Assembly: GCF_963931675.1 (NCBI RefSeq)
Contig: NZ_OZ007039.1
Span: 2,393,806-2,457,805, forward strand
DNA: 64,000 bases
Reading direction: 5' to 3'
Origin: an uncultured Alistipes sp.
Lineage (GTDB): Bacteria > Bacteroidota > Bacteroidia > Bacteroidales > Rikenellaceae
Below, piece after piece: positions 37,822-45,639 of this stretch. Below the pieces are notes generated by a model. That model saw only the letters and a list, made by a program, of their open reading frames with translations, was not told the origin of the DNA and did not search any database. Within the stretch, counting starts at the first letter, position 1. Each line of letters begins with the position of its first letter. Position numbers and translations under genes: made by a program.

Positions 37822-37829
37822 TACCTTTG
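37822..37829 (+). promoter_or_regulatory. -7 box of the GlpT-type transporter gene
   Basis: TACCTTTG ends 30 bases before ATG 37860. The nearest TTG (37794-37796) is 25 bases upstream, too far for the usual spacing. Confidence 0.55.
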
Positions 37830-37859
37830 TAATCCGGAACAGCAACTATTATCACTCAG

Positions 37860-39326
37860 ATGACACCCGAACAGAACAAACGTTTCAAACGCTGGCAAAT
37901 GCGCACGATCCTCGCCACGATGGTCGGATATGCGCTCTTCTACTTCGTGCGCAAGAACTTCTCGCTGGCGATGCCCGGTCTGGAGGCCGATTTGGGCATC
38001 TCGAAGGTCAGCCTCGGCATCTTCCTGACACTCAACGGCATCATCTACGGCGTCTCGCGTTTCGTGAACGGCATCCTGGCCGACCGCATGAACGCCCGCT
38101 GGTACATGGCTATCGGACTGGCGCTCTGCGCCCTGGCCAACTTCGCCTTCGGATTCGGCGAGGATATCTCCACCTGGATCACCGGAGAGGAGACCGGCGA
38201 CCGCTTCACCAATACGATGATCCTCTTCATGGGGATCATGTGGGTGGTGAACGGGCTGCTGCAGGGTTCGGGATTCCCGCCCTGCGCCCGGCTGCTGACC
38301 CACTGGATCCCGCCGAAGGAGCTGGCCACGAAGATGTCGCTCTGGAACACCTCGCACTCCATCGGGGCGGGTCTCGTGGTGATCCTCTGCGGCTACATCA
38401 TGGGGCACCTCGGTCAGAACCTCTCGGCCGATCCTGAAGCCGTGGCACGGATTGCGGCCAATCTGGGGATCGAGAGTTCGGATTCCGAAGGGATGGCCAC
38501 GGTAATGAGTTTTGCCGCACACTCCGGGGCCTGGCGGTGGTGTTTCTGGGTCCCTTCGGCCATTGCCTTTGCCGGGGCCATCGGACTGGTGGCCTTCCTG
38601 CGTGACACCCCGACGTCGGTCGGCCTGCCCGAACTCGAAGGCACCGAAGTCGACAACGGCTCCGCGCAGGGGACCGTCGACCGCAAGGGGGTCGAATACA
38701 AGGCCTTCCTGATGAAGCATGTCTTCCGCAATCCGTTGATCTGGATCCTTGGCGCGGCGAACTTCTTCGTCTACGTCGTGCGTTTCTCTGTGCTGGACTG
38801 GGGGCCTTCGCTGCTGAGCCAGTCTAAAGGGGTCAGCATGGCACACGCCGGGTGGCTCGTTGCGATGTTCGAGATCGCCGGAATTCTCGGAATGCTCTTC
38901 GCCGGCTGGGCCACGGACCGCTGGCTGAAGGGACGAGCTCACCGGACCTGCGTCTTCTGCATGGCCGGAGCGGCCCTCTTCGTCTTCCTCTTCTGGCGTC
39001 TGCCGTCCGATGCCCCGATCTGGCTGCTCTTCGCCACGCTCTGCGCCGCCGGGTTCTGCATCTACGGCCCGCAGGCCCTCATCGGAATCGCCGCGGCCAA
39101 CCAAGCCACGAAAAAGGCCGCCGCAACAGCCAACGGCCTGACCGGACTGTTCGGCTATGCCTCGACGCTCGTTTCGGGCGTGGGACTGGGATTCGTAGCC
39201 CAGCACTACGGGTGGAGCTGGGCCTATGTGGGGATTCTCGGCATGGCACTGATCGGCATGGTGATTTTCCTGCTGATGTGGGATGCCCGGGCCGACGGCT
39301 ACGCCACGGAGTCCGGAGACCGGTAG
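37860..39326 (+). CDS. MFS organophosphate antiporter (GlpT/UhpC-like)
   Basis: 488 residues with 12 hydrophobic helices. The N-terminal RWQMRTILATMVGYALFYFVRKNFSLAMPGL is typical of the organophosphate:phosphate antiporter family, as are NGLLQGSGFPPCARLLTHWIPPKE and the helix-5 region. Such proteins exchange glycerol-3-phosphate or sugar phosphates for phosphate at the inner membrane. Context with GDPD, G1PDH and a GlpR-type regulator favours glycerol phosphate. Confidence 0.9.
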   Translation: MTPEQNKRFKRWQMRTILATMVGYALFYFVRKNFSLAMPGLEADLGISKVSLGIFLTLNGIIYGVSRFVNGILADRMNARWYMAIGLALCALANFAFGFGEDISTWITGEETGDRFTNTMILFMGIMWVVNGLLQGSGFPPCARLLTHWIPPKELATKMSLWNTSHSIGAGLVVILCGYIMGHLGQNLSADPEAVARIAANLGIESSDSEGMATVMSFAAHSGAWRWCFWVPSAIAFAGAIGLVAFLRDTPTSVGLPELEGTEVDNGSAQGTVDRKGVEYKAFLMKHVFRNPLIWILGAANFFVYVVRFSVLDWGPSLLSQSKGVSMAHAGWLVAMFEIAGILGMLFAGWATDRWLKGRAHRTCVFCMAGAALFVFLFWRLPSDAPIWLLFATLCAAGFCIYGPQALIGIAAANQATKKAAATANGLTGLFGYASTLVSGVGLGFVAQHYGWSWAYVGILGMALIGMVIFLLMWDARADGYATESGDR

Positions 39327-39376
39327 CCCTTCCGCAGAGCGCAGAGCGGGAAGGCTGCGATTTATGCCGCTGATTT

Positions 39377-39625
39377 TATATTTACAGAACATAGGATGCG
39401 GTTCGGCACAGTCAAACCTGAAAACTCCGTTTTCGTTTGCCTCTGCGCTCACCTTTCACTATATTTACAGAACATAGGATGCGGTTCGGCACAGTCAAAC
39501 CTGAAAACTCCGTTTTCGTTTGCCTCTGCGCTCACCTTTCACTATATTTACAGAACATAGGATGCGGTTCGGCACAGTCAAACCTGAAAACTCCGTTTTC
39601 GTTTGCCTCTGCGCTCACCTTTGCG
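39377..39625 (+). repeat. Three tandem 83-bp repeats, each a promoter/operator copy
   Basis: Units start at 39377, 39460 and 39543 and are almost identical until the last eight bases of the third. Each carries a GAAAAC-TCC-GTTTTC inverted repeat (39420-39434, 39503-39517, 39586-39600) immediately before a TTTG -33 element. The -7 boxes that follow read TATATTTA, TATATTTA and, after the third unit, TATATTTG. Only the last is a consensus box. No coding sequence is supported here. Confidence 0.92.
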
Positions 39626-39633
39626 TATATTTG
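39603..39633 (+). promoter_or_regulatory. Promoter of the DeoR-type regulator
   Basis: TTG (39603-39605), 20-nt spacer, TATATTTG (39626-39633). The inverted repeat at 39586-39600 ends two bases before the -33, where a bound repressor would block polymerase. Confidence 0.8.
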
Positions 39634-39673
39634 CCTTTGACAACCTTTTGTTGCACTTTTTAATGACGGAACC

Positions 39674-40447
39674 ATGTTGAGCATCGCCGAACGGCACAAA
39701 TACATTCTCGACACGCTGAATGCACACGGATTCGTGCGCATTACGGATATTGCCAATGAACTGGGCGTGACGAAGGTCACCATCCGCAAGGATGTGAAGA
39801 TCCTCGAAAGCAAGGGACTTCTCTACAAAGTACACGGGAGTGCCCGTCCGGCCAATCCGCATGTGGCGGATCTGGACGTGCATGTCAAGGACAACATCAA
39901 CCGCGAAGCCAAACGAGCCATTGCTCGGCGAGCCGTGGAGCTGCTGGACGACAGCGATTCGGTGATCGTGGCCTCGGGGTCGACGATTTATGCCTTTGCC
40001 GAGGAGATTCGGATGCGACCGTGGCACCACCTGAACATCGTGACGCCGTTCCTGCGGCTCGGGGTTCTGTTCAACGATGTCGAGAATGTCAATGTCGTGC
40101 AGCTGGGCGGTACGATACACAAGAAATCCCTCTCGGTCCTGGGCGGCGAAACGGCCCGGGGGCTTGAGGACTGCATCTGTTCGAAACTCTTCTTCGGGGT
40201 CGACGGTATCGATCTCGAACACGGGATCACCACATCGACCATCGAGGAGGCGCAGTTGACGCGCCGGATGATGGCTTCGGCCTCGAAGACGATCGTATTG
40301 GCCGACTCCTCGAAATTCGGGCAGCGCGGCTTCGGGCGTATCGGTTCGCTGGAGGATGTGGATGTGATCGTGACCGACGCCAGGGTCTCCGAACAGATGT
40401 CCGCGGCGCTCGAAGAGGCCGGTGTGGACCTGATCGTCGTCAAATAG
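39674..40447 (+). CDS. DeoR/GlpR family transcriptional regulator
   Basis: 257 residues. An N-terminal winged helix-turn-helix (HKYILDTLNAHGFVRITDIANELGVTKVTIRKDVKILE, about 8-45) is followed by the DeoR sugar-phosphate sensor domain (VASGSTIYAFAEEI, FFGVDGIDLEHGITT, VLADSSKFG). Family members are repressors relieved by phosphorylated sugars or glycerol-3-phosphate. The transporter and dehydrogenase upstream make glycerol phosphate the likely signal. Its own promoter carries the three-copy repeat, so autoregulation is likely. Confidence 0.9.
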   Translation: MLSIAERHKYILDTLNAHGFVRITDIANELGVTKVTIRKDVKILESKGLLYKVHGSARPANPHVADLDVHVKDNINREAKRAIARRAVELLDDSDSVIVASGSTIYAFAEEIRMRPWHHLNIVTPFLRLGVLFNDVENVNVVQLGGTIHKKSLSVLGGETARGLEDCICSKLFFGVDGIDLEHGITTSTIEEAQLTRRMMASASKTIVLADSSKFGQRGFGRIGSLEDVDVIVTDARVSEQMSAALEEAGVDLIVVK

Positions 40448-40493
40448 AGGCTCCGCAGCCCGTCCGGCGGACAGCAGACGGACAGACGGACGG

Positions 40494-40610
40494 GCGATCA
40501 AAAACGGAGCGTTCGACTATATCACGAGGGGGGCAACAATAGGATTCTGCCGCTGTTGAGCCGGGGCTTCGAAAACTCCGAGTTGCAGAAACGGCTGGCC
40601 CGTTACGCCT
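40494..40610 (+). pseudogene. Relic of a sigma-54-type response regulator (receiver domain end)
   Basis: AIKNGAFDYITRG, then, one frame over, NNRILPLLSRGFENSELQK, reproduces the end of the receiver domain and the linker of NtrC/AtoC-type regulators of Bacteroidota. The frames join at a run of six G (40528-40533); one more G would restore continuity. No ATPase or DNA-binding domain follows, so this is a fragment of a dead gene. Confidence 0.55.
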
Positions 40611-40628
40611 GTATGTCCAAGCCGGAAA

Positions 40629-40835
40629 GGGAGCCTGGACCGCCTCTCGCAGGACTTGACGTCGCGCGGCGTTTTGATAAACAGTCTGGCCCATCAGCAG
40701 CAAAACATTCCCGAGGTGAATGAGAAGGAGGTTACGTCCGCCCTGACCCAAAAGACCGATGCGCTGACGGATTCGGCCTCCATCGCCCAGATCCAGGAGA
40801 TCCGCGGCGGTCTGTATCGGGGCGGTCCAACATGA
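40629..40835 (+). other. Open stretch of unknown origin between two-component relics
   Basis: One plus-strand frame is open across this stretch and reads LDRLSQDLTSRGVLINSL near 40637 and QKTDALTDSASIAQIQEIRG near the end, stopping at a TGA next to the kinase fragment. It has no convincing start codon or ribosome site and no family I can name. It may be part of the same decayed locus. Confidence 0.3.
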
Positions 40836-41058
40836 CAAGCGAGTGGATGTTTACGTGCAGGATTTCGGCCGCGGCATAGACTCCCGTTACCACAAGAGTA
40901 TCTTCGAGCGATATTTCCGGGTTCCCGGCACCAAAGTTCAGGGCAGAGGATTGGGCCTGGCCATTTCGAAGGATTTTTTCGAGGCGCACGGAGGCCCGAT
41001 CTCGATCGGAAGCGAAATCGGGAAAGATTGTCGGTTCACCGTATCGCTTCCGGTCTAA
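40833..41058 (+). pseudogene. C-terminal fragment of a sensor histidine kinase
   Basis: About 75 codons encode the end of an HATPase domain: VQDFGRGID (N/G1 box), IFERYFRVPG (F box), GRGLGLAISKDFFEAHGG (G2 box) and a terminal SLPV. The dimerisation domain and the sensor are absent. An ATG at 40843 could start a 71-residue product, but no promoter or ribosome site supports it. With the regulator relic at 40494 it marks a lost two-component system. Confidence 0.75.
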
Positions 41059-41133
41059 CCTTGAAAAAGAGGAGTAAAATTTAATAACCTGTTTTAATGC
41101 CAACGGGTTGAAGTTAGTCTTGTTCTTTCCTCC

Positions 41134-42324
41134 TTACCGGAGATTTCCTGTTTTGGTTTCCGCGATTGTTCCTGCAAAACCGGTAAAACGTTTCAAACCT
41201 TCTGTCAGCGTATTACGCGGGCAGGCGATATTCCAACGCATGAATCCTTCGCCCTCCGCACCATACATCGTTCCTGCATTGAGCCACAAACGGGCTTCGG
41301 ATACCAATCTCCGTTCGAGTTCCTCCGAAGATATGCCGAGTTTGCGGCAATCCATCCATACGAGATAGGTTCCTTCCAATACCGTGACAGGAAACTCCGG
41401 CAAATGCTTACGGCAGAAATCCCGCATATAGAGATAATTGGCGTGCAGATACTCGACAAGTTGGTTCAGCCACGCTTCTCCTTCGTTATAAGCCGCTTGG
41501 GTCGCAATTACTCCGAATGGATTGACATCGCATACTTCATTGTCATTGATGGCACGGTCGATTCTTGCGCGGCGGTCGGCATCGGCGCAGACGATGTTCG
41601 CAATCTGCAATCCGGCTATATTGAATGCCTTGCTGGGAGATATGCAGGTAACGGAATGTCGCAGAAAGTCTTCTGAGATGGAGGCAAACGGCGTGTAACG
41701 ATGTCCCGGGAAAACCAGTTCGCAATGAATCTCATCCGAAACAACCGTAACGCCGTGACGGATACAGATTTCACCGATACGTACCAGTTCCTCACGTCTC
41801 CACACACGCCCGGCTGGATTATGAGGATTGCACAGCAACATCACTTTCACTTTCGGGTCGGCAGCCTTACGCTCCAGGTCTTCGTAATCAACCGCGTAAG
41901 TATTATCTGCAAAGACCAATGGTGAGGAAACCATTTCACACCCGTTGTTGCGGATGGACGAAAAGAAGCAGTTATAGACGGGAGTCTGCACCAACACTTT
42001 GTCTCCCGGTACGCCCAGAGCCTTGATGACCGCCGAGATGGCCGGGACTACGCCCGATGTATAAATTATCCATTCACGGTCGATCGCCCACCCGTGACGG
42101 CGTGCGAACCAACCCGTAACAGCTTCATAATAGCTGTCGGGCACACGGGTATAACCGAAAATGCCATGCTCCACACGTCGGCGCAAAGCCTCGACGACGG
42201 CGGGAACTGTACGGAAATCCATATCAGCCACCCACATCGGCAATACATGTTCGCTTTCGGCACTGTCCCATTTGTAGGAATTGGTTCCCCGTCGCGAAAT
42301 TTGTTCATCGAAATCGTATTTCAT
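41134..42324 (-). CDS. MalY/PatB family PLP-dependent aminotransferase/C-S lyase
   Basis: 396 residues of fold-type I. It opens with MKYDFDEQISRRGTNSYKWD and LPMWVADMDF, characteristic of PatB/MalY, and has Lys232 in SPSKAFNIAG as the PLP lysine, and CNPHNPAGRVW. Members act as cystathionine beta-lyases or aminotransferases in the cytosol. It is last in the minus-strand operon that begins at the Tat-flavodoxin relic, nine bases after DUF3737. Confidence 0.92.
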   Translation of the reverse strand: MKYDFDEQISRRGTNSYKWDSAESEHVLPMWVADMDFRTVPAVVEALRRRVEHGIFGYTRVPDSYYEAVTGWFARRHGWAIDREWIIYTSGVVPAISAVIKALGVPGDKVLVQTPVYNCFFSSIRNNGCEMVSSPLVFADNTYAVDYEDLERKAADPKVKVMLLCNPHNPAGRVWRREELVRIGEICIRHGVTVVSDEIHCELVFPGHRYTPFASISEDFLRHSVTCISPSKAFNIAGLQIANIVCADADRRARIDRAINDNEVCDVNPFGVIATQAAYNEGEAWLNQLVEYLHANYLYMRDFCRKHLPEFPVTVLEGTYLVWMDCRKLGISSEELERRLVSEARLWLNAGTMYGAEGEGFMRWNIACPRNTLTEGLKRFTGFAGTIAETKTGNLR

Positions 42325-42333
42325 ACCTTCGTC

Positions 42334-43200
42334 TTAATCGGTGAAACAGGTAAGCTCGTTCCGGAGACGGATTTCACAATCGGCTGGAGCCTTGATGTTC
42401 TCGTCTATGGTGATGGAGCCGTACTCATCGGCCACGATGCGTCCCGACATCGGGTTCTTGATATTCGTGATGGCTCCGCGAATATCGGCCTGCAACGTGC
42501 TGTACTCGAATGCACGGTCGCAGTCCGGTCCGAAGGTGCAATTCTCCAGTATAAGGTCGTGAGCGTAGCAGAGCGGCTGCTCACCGGTGATATGGCAGTT
42601 CACCAGACGCAGGTTCTTCGAATGCCAGCCGAGGTACTCGCCGTTGAGTTCGGAGTCGTAGACGGTCACATTCTCAACTTCCCAGAACGCATCTTTCGTC
42701 GTGATTTTGGCTCGATGGATTTCCACGTTCTTCACATATTGGAACACATACTTGCTGTCGCTCTCCAGTCCGTCCACATAAATGTCGTTGCTGAACATGA
42801 AAGGATAGGTGCCGCCGTGCAGTTTGAGGTTCTTGATGCGGATGCCGTTGCAGCGCCAGAACACTTCATCGGCATCGTTCATCGTAACGTTCTCGATGTC
42901 GATTTCATTCATCTCGCGGAACATTTTCGGCGCATCGATAATCGTGTCGGTCATCTTCAGATGGTCGGAGTACCACAAGGCCGAGCGACCTCCGACATCG
43001 AAATAACAACGGTCGATTTTGAAACCGTGTACATGCCAAAAGGGATAGTTACCCTCGAAACGGCAATCTACAGCTTCTATATTGCTGCACTCTTTGATGG
43101 CCGATTCGCCGGCGCGGATCACTACGTTCTCCAAACGGAGGTCATGGGACTCGAACAAGGGGCGCTCGCCCCCAAATTCAGTGTCTTTAATCAGTTCCAT
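42334..43200 (-). CDS. DUF3737 family protein (right-handed beta-helix)
   Basis: 288 residues with repeating short strands and inward hydrophobic and polar ladder positions (FEGNYPFWHVHGF, DNTYPFMFSND-like turns, NLRLVNCHITGEQPLCYAHDLILENC), the layout of the DUF3737 beta-helix family. It lacks a signal peptide, so it is cytosolic. Its role is unknown, although it often lies beside AraC regulators and small redox proteins in gut bacteria. It is 13 bases after the cyclophilin-like gene. Confidence 0.85.
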   Translation of the reverse strand: MELIKDTEFGGERPLFESHDLRLENVVIRAGESAIKECSNIEAVDCRFEGNYPFWHVHGFKIDRCYFDVGGRSALWYSDHLKMTDTIIDAPKMFREMNEIDIENVTMNDADEVFWRCNGIRIKNLKLHGGTYPFMFSNDIYVDGLESDSKYVFQYVKNVEIHRAKITTKDAFWEVENVTVYDSELNGEYLGWHSKNLRLVNCHITGEQPLCYAHDLILENCTFGPDCDRAFEYSTLQADIRGAITNIKNPMSGRIVADEYGSITIDENIKAPADCEIRLRNELTCFTD

Positions 43201-43213
43201 TTAGAATATTATT

Positions 43214-43795
43214 TTAGTTATCGGTCTTGTTGATTTCAAAAGTCACGTCCACATTGCCTCTTCCGAGAGCCGAAGCCAGCCCTGACGGATTGTCGAGCCG
43301 CCCTATACGGGTGTAGCTGTAAGACGACGAGAAGGTTTCATAAAAGAGAACAACACAGCTGGAGCCGTAGAGCATCAGGTCTCCATTACGGATTGTGCCG
43401 GGCCGGTAGCTGTCTGTGGGCAGATTTTCCGACAGATAATGGTATTTTTCGTTGCCGTTCATTTCGTTCATCGTCACCGTCATAGGCAGCAAAGCGGCAA
43501 AAGCGCGTGCCGTGGCATTCTCCTCGAGTGTGACAGGAAAGCTATGATCGCCCACACGGACTGTAATGTTTTTGCTCATTTCGTTTTCCCCTTCATTATT
43601 TTCGTTATTATTCCCATTGCCATTCCCGTTATTGCCGCTTCCGGTTCCGGAATTGCCATCATCTCCCGGCTCTTCCGGATCAGGCACAGGCGTAACTGGT
43701 GTCTCTATTACAGGTTCGTCGTCCGAACCGCATGCAGTCAGCACGGATGTGGCTGTCATGAACATTAAGGCCGTGATAATCATATACCTGTTCAT
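43214..43795 (-). CDS. Cyclophilin-like-fold lipoprotein
   Basis: 193 residues. Signal with lipobox VLTAC (Cys about 22), then a Pro/Asp and Gly/Asn-rich linker of about 50 residues, then a C-terminal domain of about 115 residues (ITVRVGDHSFPVTLEENATARAF, GTIRNGDLMLYGSSCVVLFY) that matches the cyclophilin-like-2 fold. Such domains are common beside flavodoxins in Bacteroidota and have no proven activity. It would sit on the periplasmic or outer surface by its lipid anchor. Confidence 0.85.
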   Translation of the reverse strand: MNRYMIITALMFMTATSVLTACGSDDEPVIETPVTPVPDPEEPGDDGNSGTGSGNNGNGNGNNNENNEGENEMSKNITVRVGDHSFPVTLEENATARAFAALLPMTVTMNEMNGNEKYHYLSENLPTDSYRPGTIRNGDLMLYGSSCVVLFYETFSSSYSYTRIGRLDNPSGLASALGRGNVDVTFEINKTDN

Positions 43796-43809
43796 ATTTC
43801 ACATTATTT

Positions 43810-44247
43810 TTAGTAGTTATGATTCCAGTCCCGTTTTATAGGCTTTCTCAAGGTGTTCAGGTGCGATTTGACGGGCCATATTTCCCCCCCCCGTACAACT
43901 TTCTGAGGATACTTGTCCTCGACGGAGATGGCATATAGACGTTCGGTAAAAGATTTCAGTCTCGCCGTAATCGTCCAAAAATAAAGTGGCGAGGCCATCA
44001 CGGGTGTATCACATGCGGCAAAAAGGGAATAAAGCATCGGTCAGAGGGCCCGTGTTACCCTGCCGCGAACCGACACCCATCAGTGCAAGGACATTTTCCC
44101 GTTGCCCCGACATATTGTCTCGATTGCCGTGGGACGGGGAGGCCCTTCCATTTTGCCGTCTTTCAGAAAACGGGAAATTGCCGACCCTCCAAGCAATACT
44201 CCGCCGGCAGTCGGCAAACTGTTTCTTAAAAATGTCCTTCTTCCCAT
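43810..44247 (-). pseudogene. Decayed Tat-exported flavodoxin-like protein
   Basis: It begins at ATG 44247 with a twin-arginine signal (GRRTFLRNSL) and a hydrophobic stretch. The frame then breaks; a second frame gives VLALMGVGSRQGNTGPLTD, the FMN-binding start of a flavodoxin, before a stop. A third segment reads TPVMASPLYFWTITARLKSF, a later flavodoxin block, so about 50 residues are missing between. A 9-G run (43884-43892) causes one more shift: one extra G would give a plausible native end, APEHLEKAYKTGLES. Several lesions make this a dead gene. Confidence 0.8.
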
Positions 44248-44298
44248 ATTTTGTAATCCTTGTTTCAAATACTTCTTCTTCTGATTATTGTTACACTG

Positions 44299-44368
44299 CA
44301 AAATTATGTTGAAACCGCAAATCACCCGGTAGATGAATTACAGAGAAGATAACCCCAATTACAGATTG
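44299..44368 (-). promoter_or_regulatory. AraC-type promoter A, upstream of the Tat-flavodoxin/cyclophilin/DUF3737/PatB operon
   Basis: On the minus strand the -7 box is TAATTTTG (44299-44306). Exactly 30 bases upstream is CTGTAAT (44337-44343), five bases further ATAACCCC's complement GGGGTTAT, and then a second CTGTAAT. The two CTGTAAT words are 21 bp apart, two helical turns. No TTTG -33 element is present. Confidence 0.8.
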
Positions 44369-44449
44369 CATGAAAAAGCACCTGCCACTCCAATGATGGT
44401 GGGGCAGGTGCTATCGCTTTCATTCCAGTTCTTAAGAAGGAATTTACAT

Positions 44450-45511
44450 CTATTTCAGGTATTCTCTGAAAAATTCCTCCAGTTTGTCGAACGGAATAAT
44501 GTCCGTCCGGTCATATAAGTCCGTATGCACGGCACCGGGAACTATGAGCAGTCGTTTGTTGTCGCCTTTCAACTTTTTGAAGGCGTCCTCGCCCATGTAG
44601 CGGGAATGGGCCTTCTCGCCATGAACCACCAATACGGCACTGCGGATTTCATCGGCATAGGCAAGGATAGGCGCGTTGAGAAATGCGAGATTGGAGGTCT
44701 TGTTCCAACCTAAACCGGAATTGATGGAACGGGGATGATAGCCTCGTTCGGTCTTGTAATAGTCGTAATAATCCTTCATGAACTGCGGGGCATCGTTGGC
44801 CGGTTCCGGATTCATCACGGTGCGGGGATATGTTCCGGTCCGGTAGTCTTCTGTGCGCTGAGCGTTGAGTTCCCGGCGCATCTTATAGCGTGCATCCGCA
44901 TTGTCGTTGGCATCGAAATAACCGTTTGCTGAACAGCGGCTGATGTCGTACATCGTGGAAGCTACCGTTGCCTTAATGCGTGTGTCGTTGGCAGCCGCAT
45001 TGATGGCAAATCCGCCCCAGCCACAAATACCTACTATTCCGATACGCTCGGCATCCACGTCTGGACGTGTCGCAAGGTAATCCACCGCAGCCGAGAAGTC
45101 CTCGGTATTGATGTCCGGCGAAGCCACGCTGCGGGGCTGGCCGCCGCTTTCGCCCGTGAACGAAGGATCGAAAGCAATCGTCAGGAATCCCCGTTCGGCA
45201 AGACTTTGAGCATACAGTCCCGACGCCTGCTCCTTTACAGCCCCGAACGGACCGCTGACAGCGATGGCCGGCCATTTCCCTCCGGCGGCCGTTTTCGGTA
45301 CATACAGGTCGGCGGCGAGCGTGATGCCGTAACGGTTGACGAAGGTCACCTTGCTGTGGTTCACCTTGTCGCTCTTCGGGAACGTCTTGTCCCATTCCTG
45401 TGTCAATTTCAGTTCTTCCATATTTCTGCTGCTTTGAGTGTTCTGTGCCGGGCTTTCCGTCAGGCCGAAAAGGCAGAGGGAAACGGCAGTTAAAATTGTT
45501 ATACGTTTCAT
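44450..45511 (-). CDS. Secreted alpha/beta hydrolase (dienelactone-hydrolase-like)
   Basis: 353 residues from ATG 45511, with a signal peptide ending near ESPAQN. The fold shows NRYGITLAADLYVPK, the oxyanion region AVSGPFGAVKEQ, the region DPSFTGESGG, and nucleophile elbow GICGWGGFA, where Cys replaces the usual Ser (dienelactone-hydrolase style). The acid/His end is HGEKAHSRYMGEDAF...PGAVHTDLYD. It stands alone with its own AraC-type promoter B, between two operons of the same regulon. Substrate unknown. Confidence 0.87.
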   Translation of the reverse strand: MKRITILTAVSLCLFGLTESPAQNTQSSRNMEELKLTQEWDKTFPKSDKVNHSKVTFVNRYGITLAADLYVPKTAAGGKWPAIAVSGPFGAVKEQASGLYAQSLAERGFLTIAFDPSFTGESGGQPRSVASPDINTEDFSAAVDYLATRPDVDAERIGIVGICGWGGFAINAAANDTRIKATVASTMYDISRCSANGYFDANDNADARYKMRRELNAQRTEDYRTGTYPRTVMNPEPANDAPQFMKDYYDYYKTERGYHPRSINSGLGWNKTSNLAFLNAPILAYADEIRSAVLVVHGEKAHSRYMGEDAFKKLKGDNKRLLIVPGAVHTDLYDRTDIIPFDKLEEFFREYLK

Positions 45512-45565
45512 AATCGCTGTAAATTCAATGTTTGTCATCTCTTGTTTTCTTTCCTTTTCACGATG

Positions 45566-45635
45566 CAAAATTACAGCGGATTACAGAGAACGCCGGTAGA
45601 TGGATTACAGATAGTATAACCCCAATTACAGACTG
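45566..45635 (-). promoter_or_regulatory. AraC-type promoter B, upstream of the alpha/beta hydrolase
   Basis: -7 TAATTTTG on the minus strand (45566-45573), then 30 bases, then CTGTAAT (45604-45610), five bases, GGGGTTAT and a second CTGTAAT. The geometry is identical to promoter A. Extra ATTACAG words lie at 45570-45576 and 45580-45586. It begins right after the MATE stop codon. Confidence 0.8.
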
Positions 45636-45639
45636 TATT

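Noticed and set aside
39377..39633. The 83-bp repeats as a CRISPR array
   Set aside because: The units are contiguous with no spacers, are too long, and no cas genes are near.
39437..39640. Short open frames within the triple repeat (repeated FSFASALT-type peptides)
   Set aside because: They arise from the repeated promoter DNA and have no ribosome site of their own.
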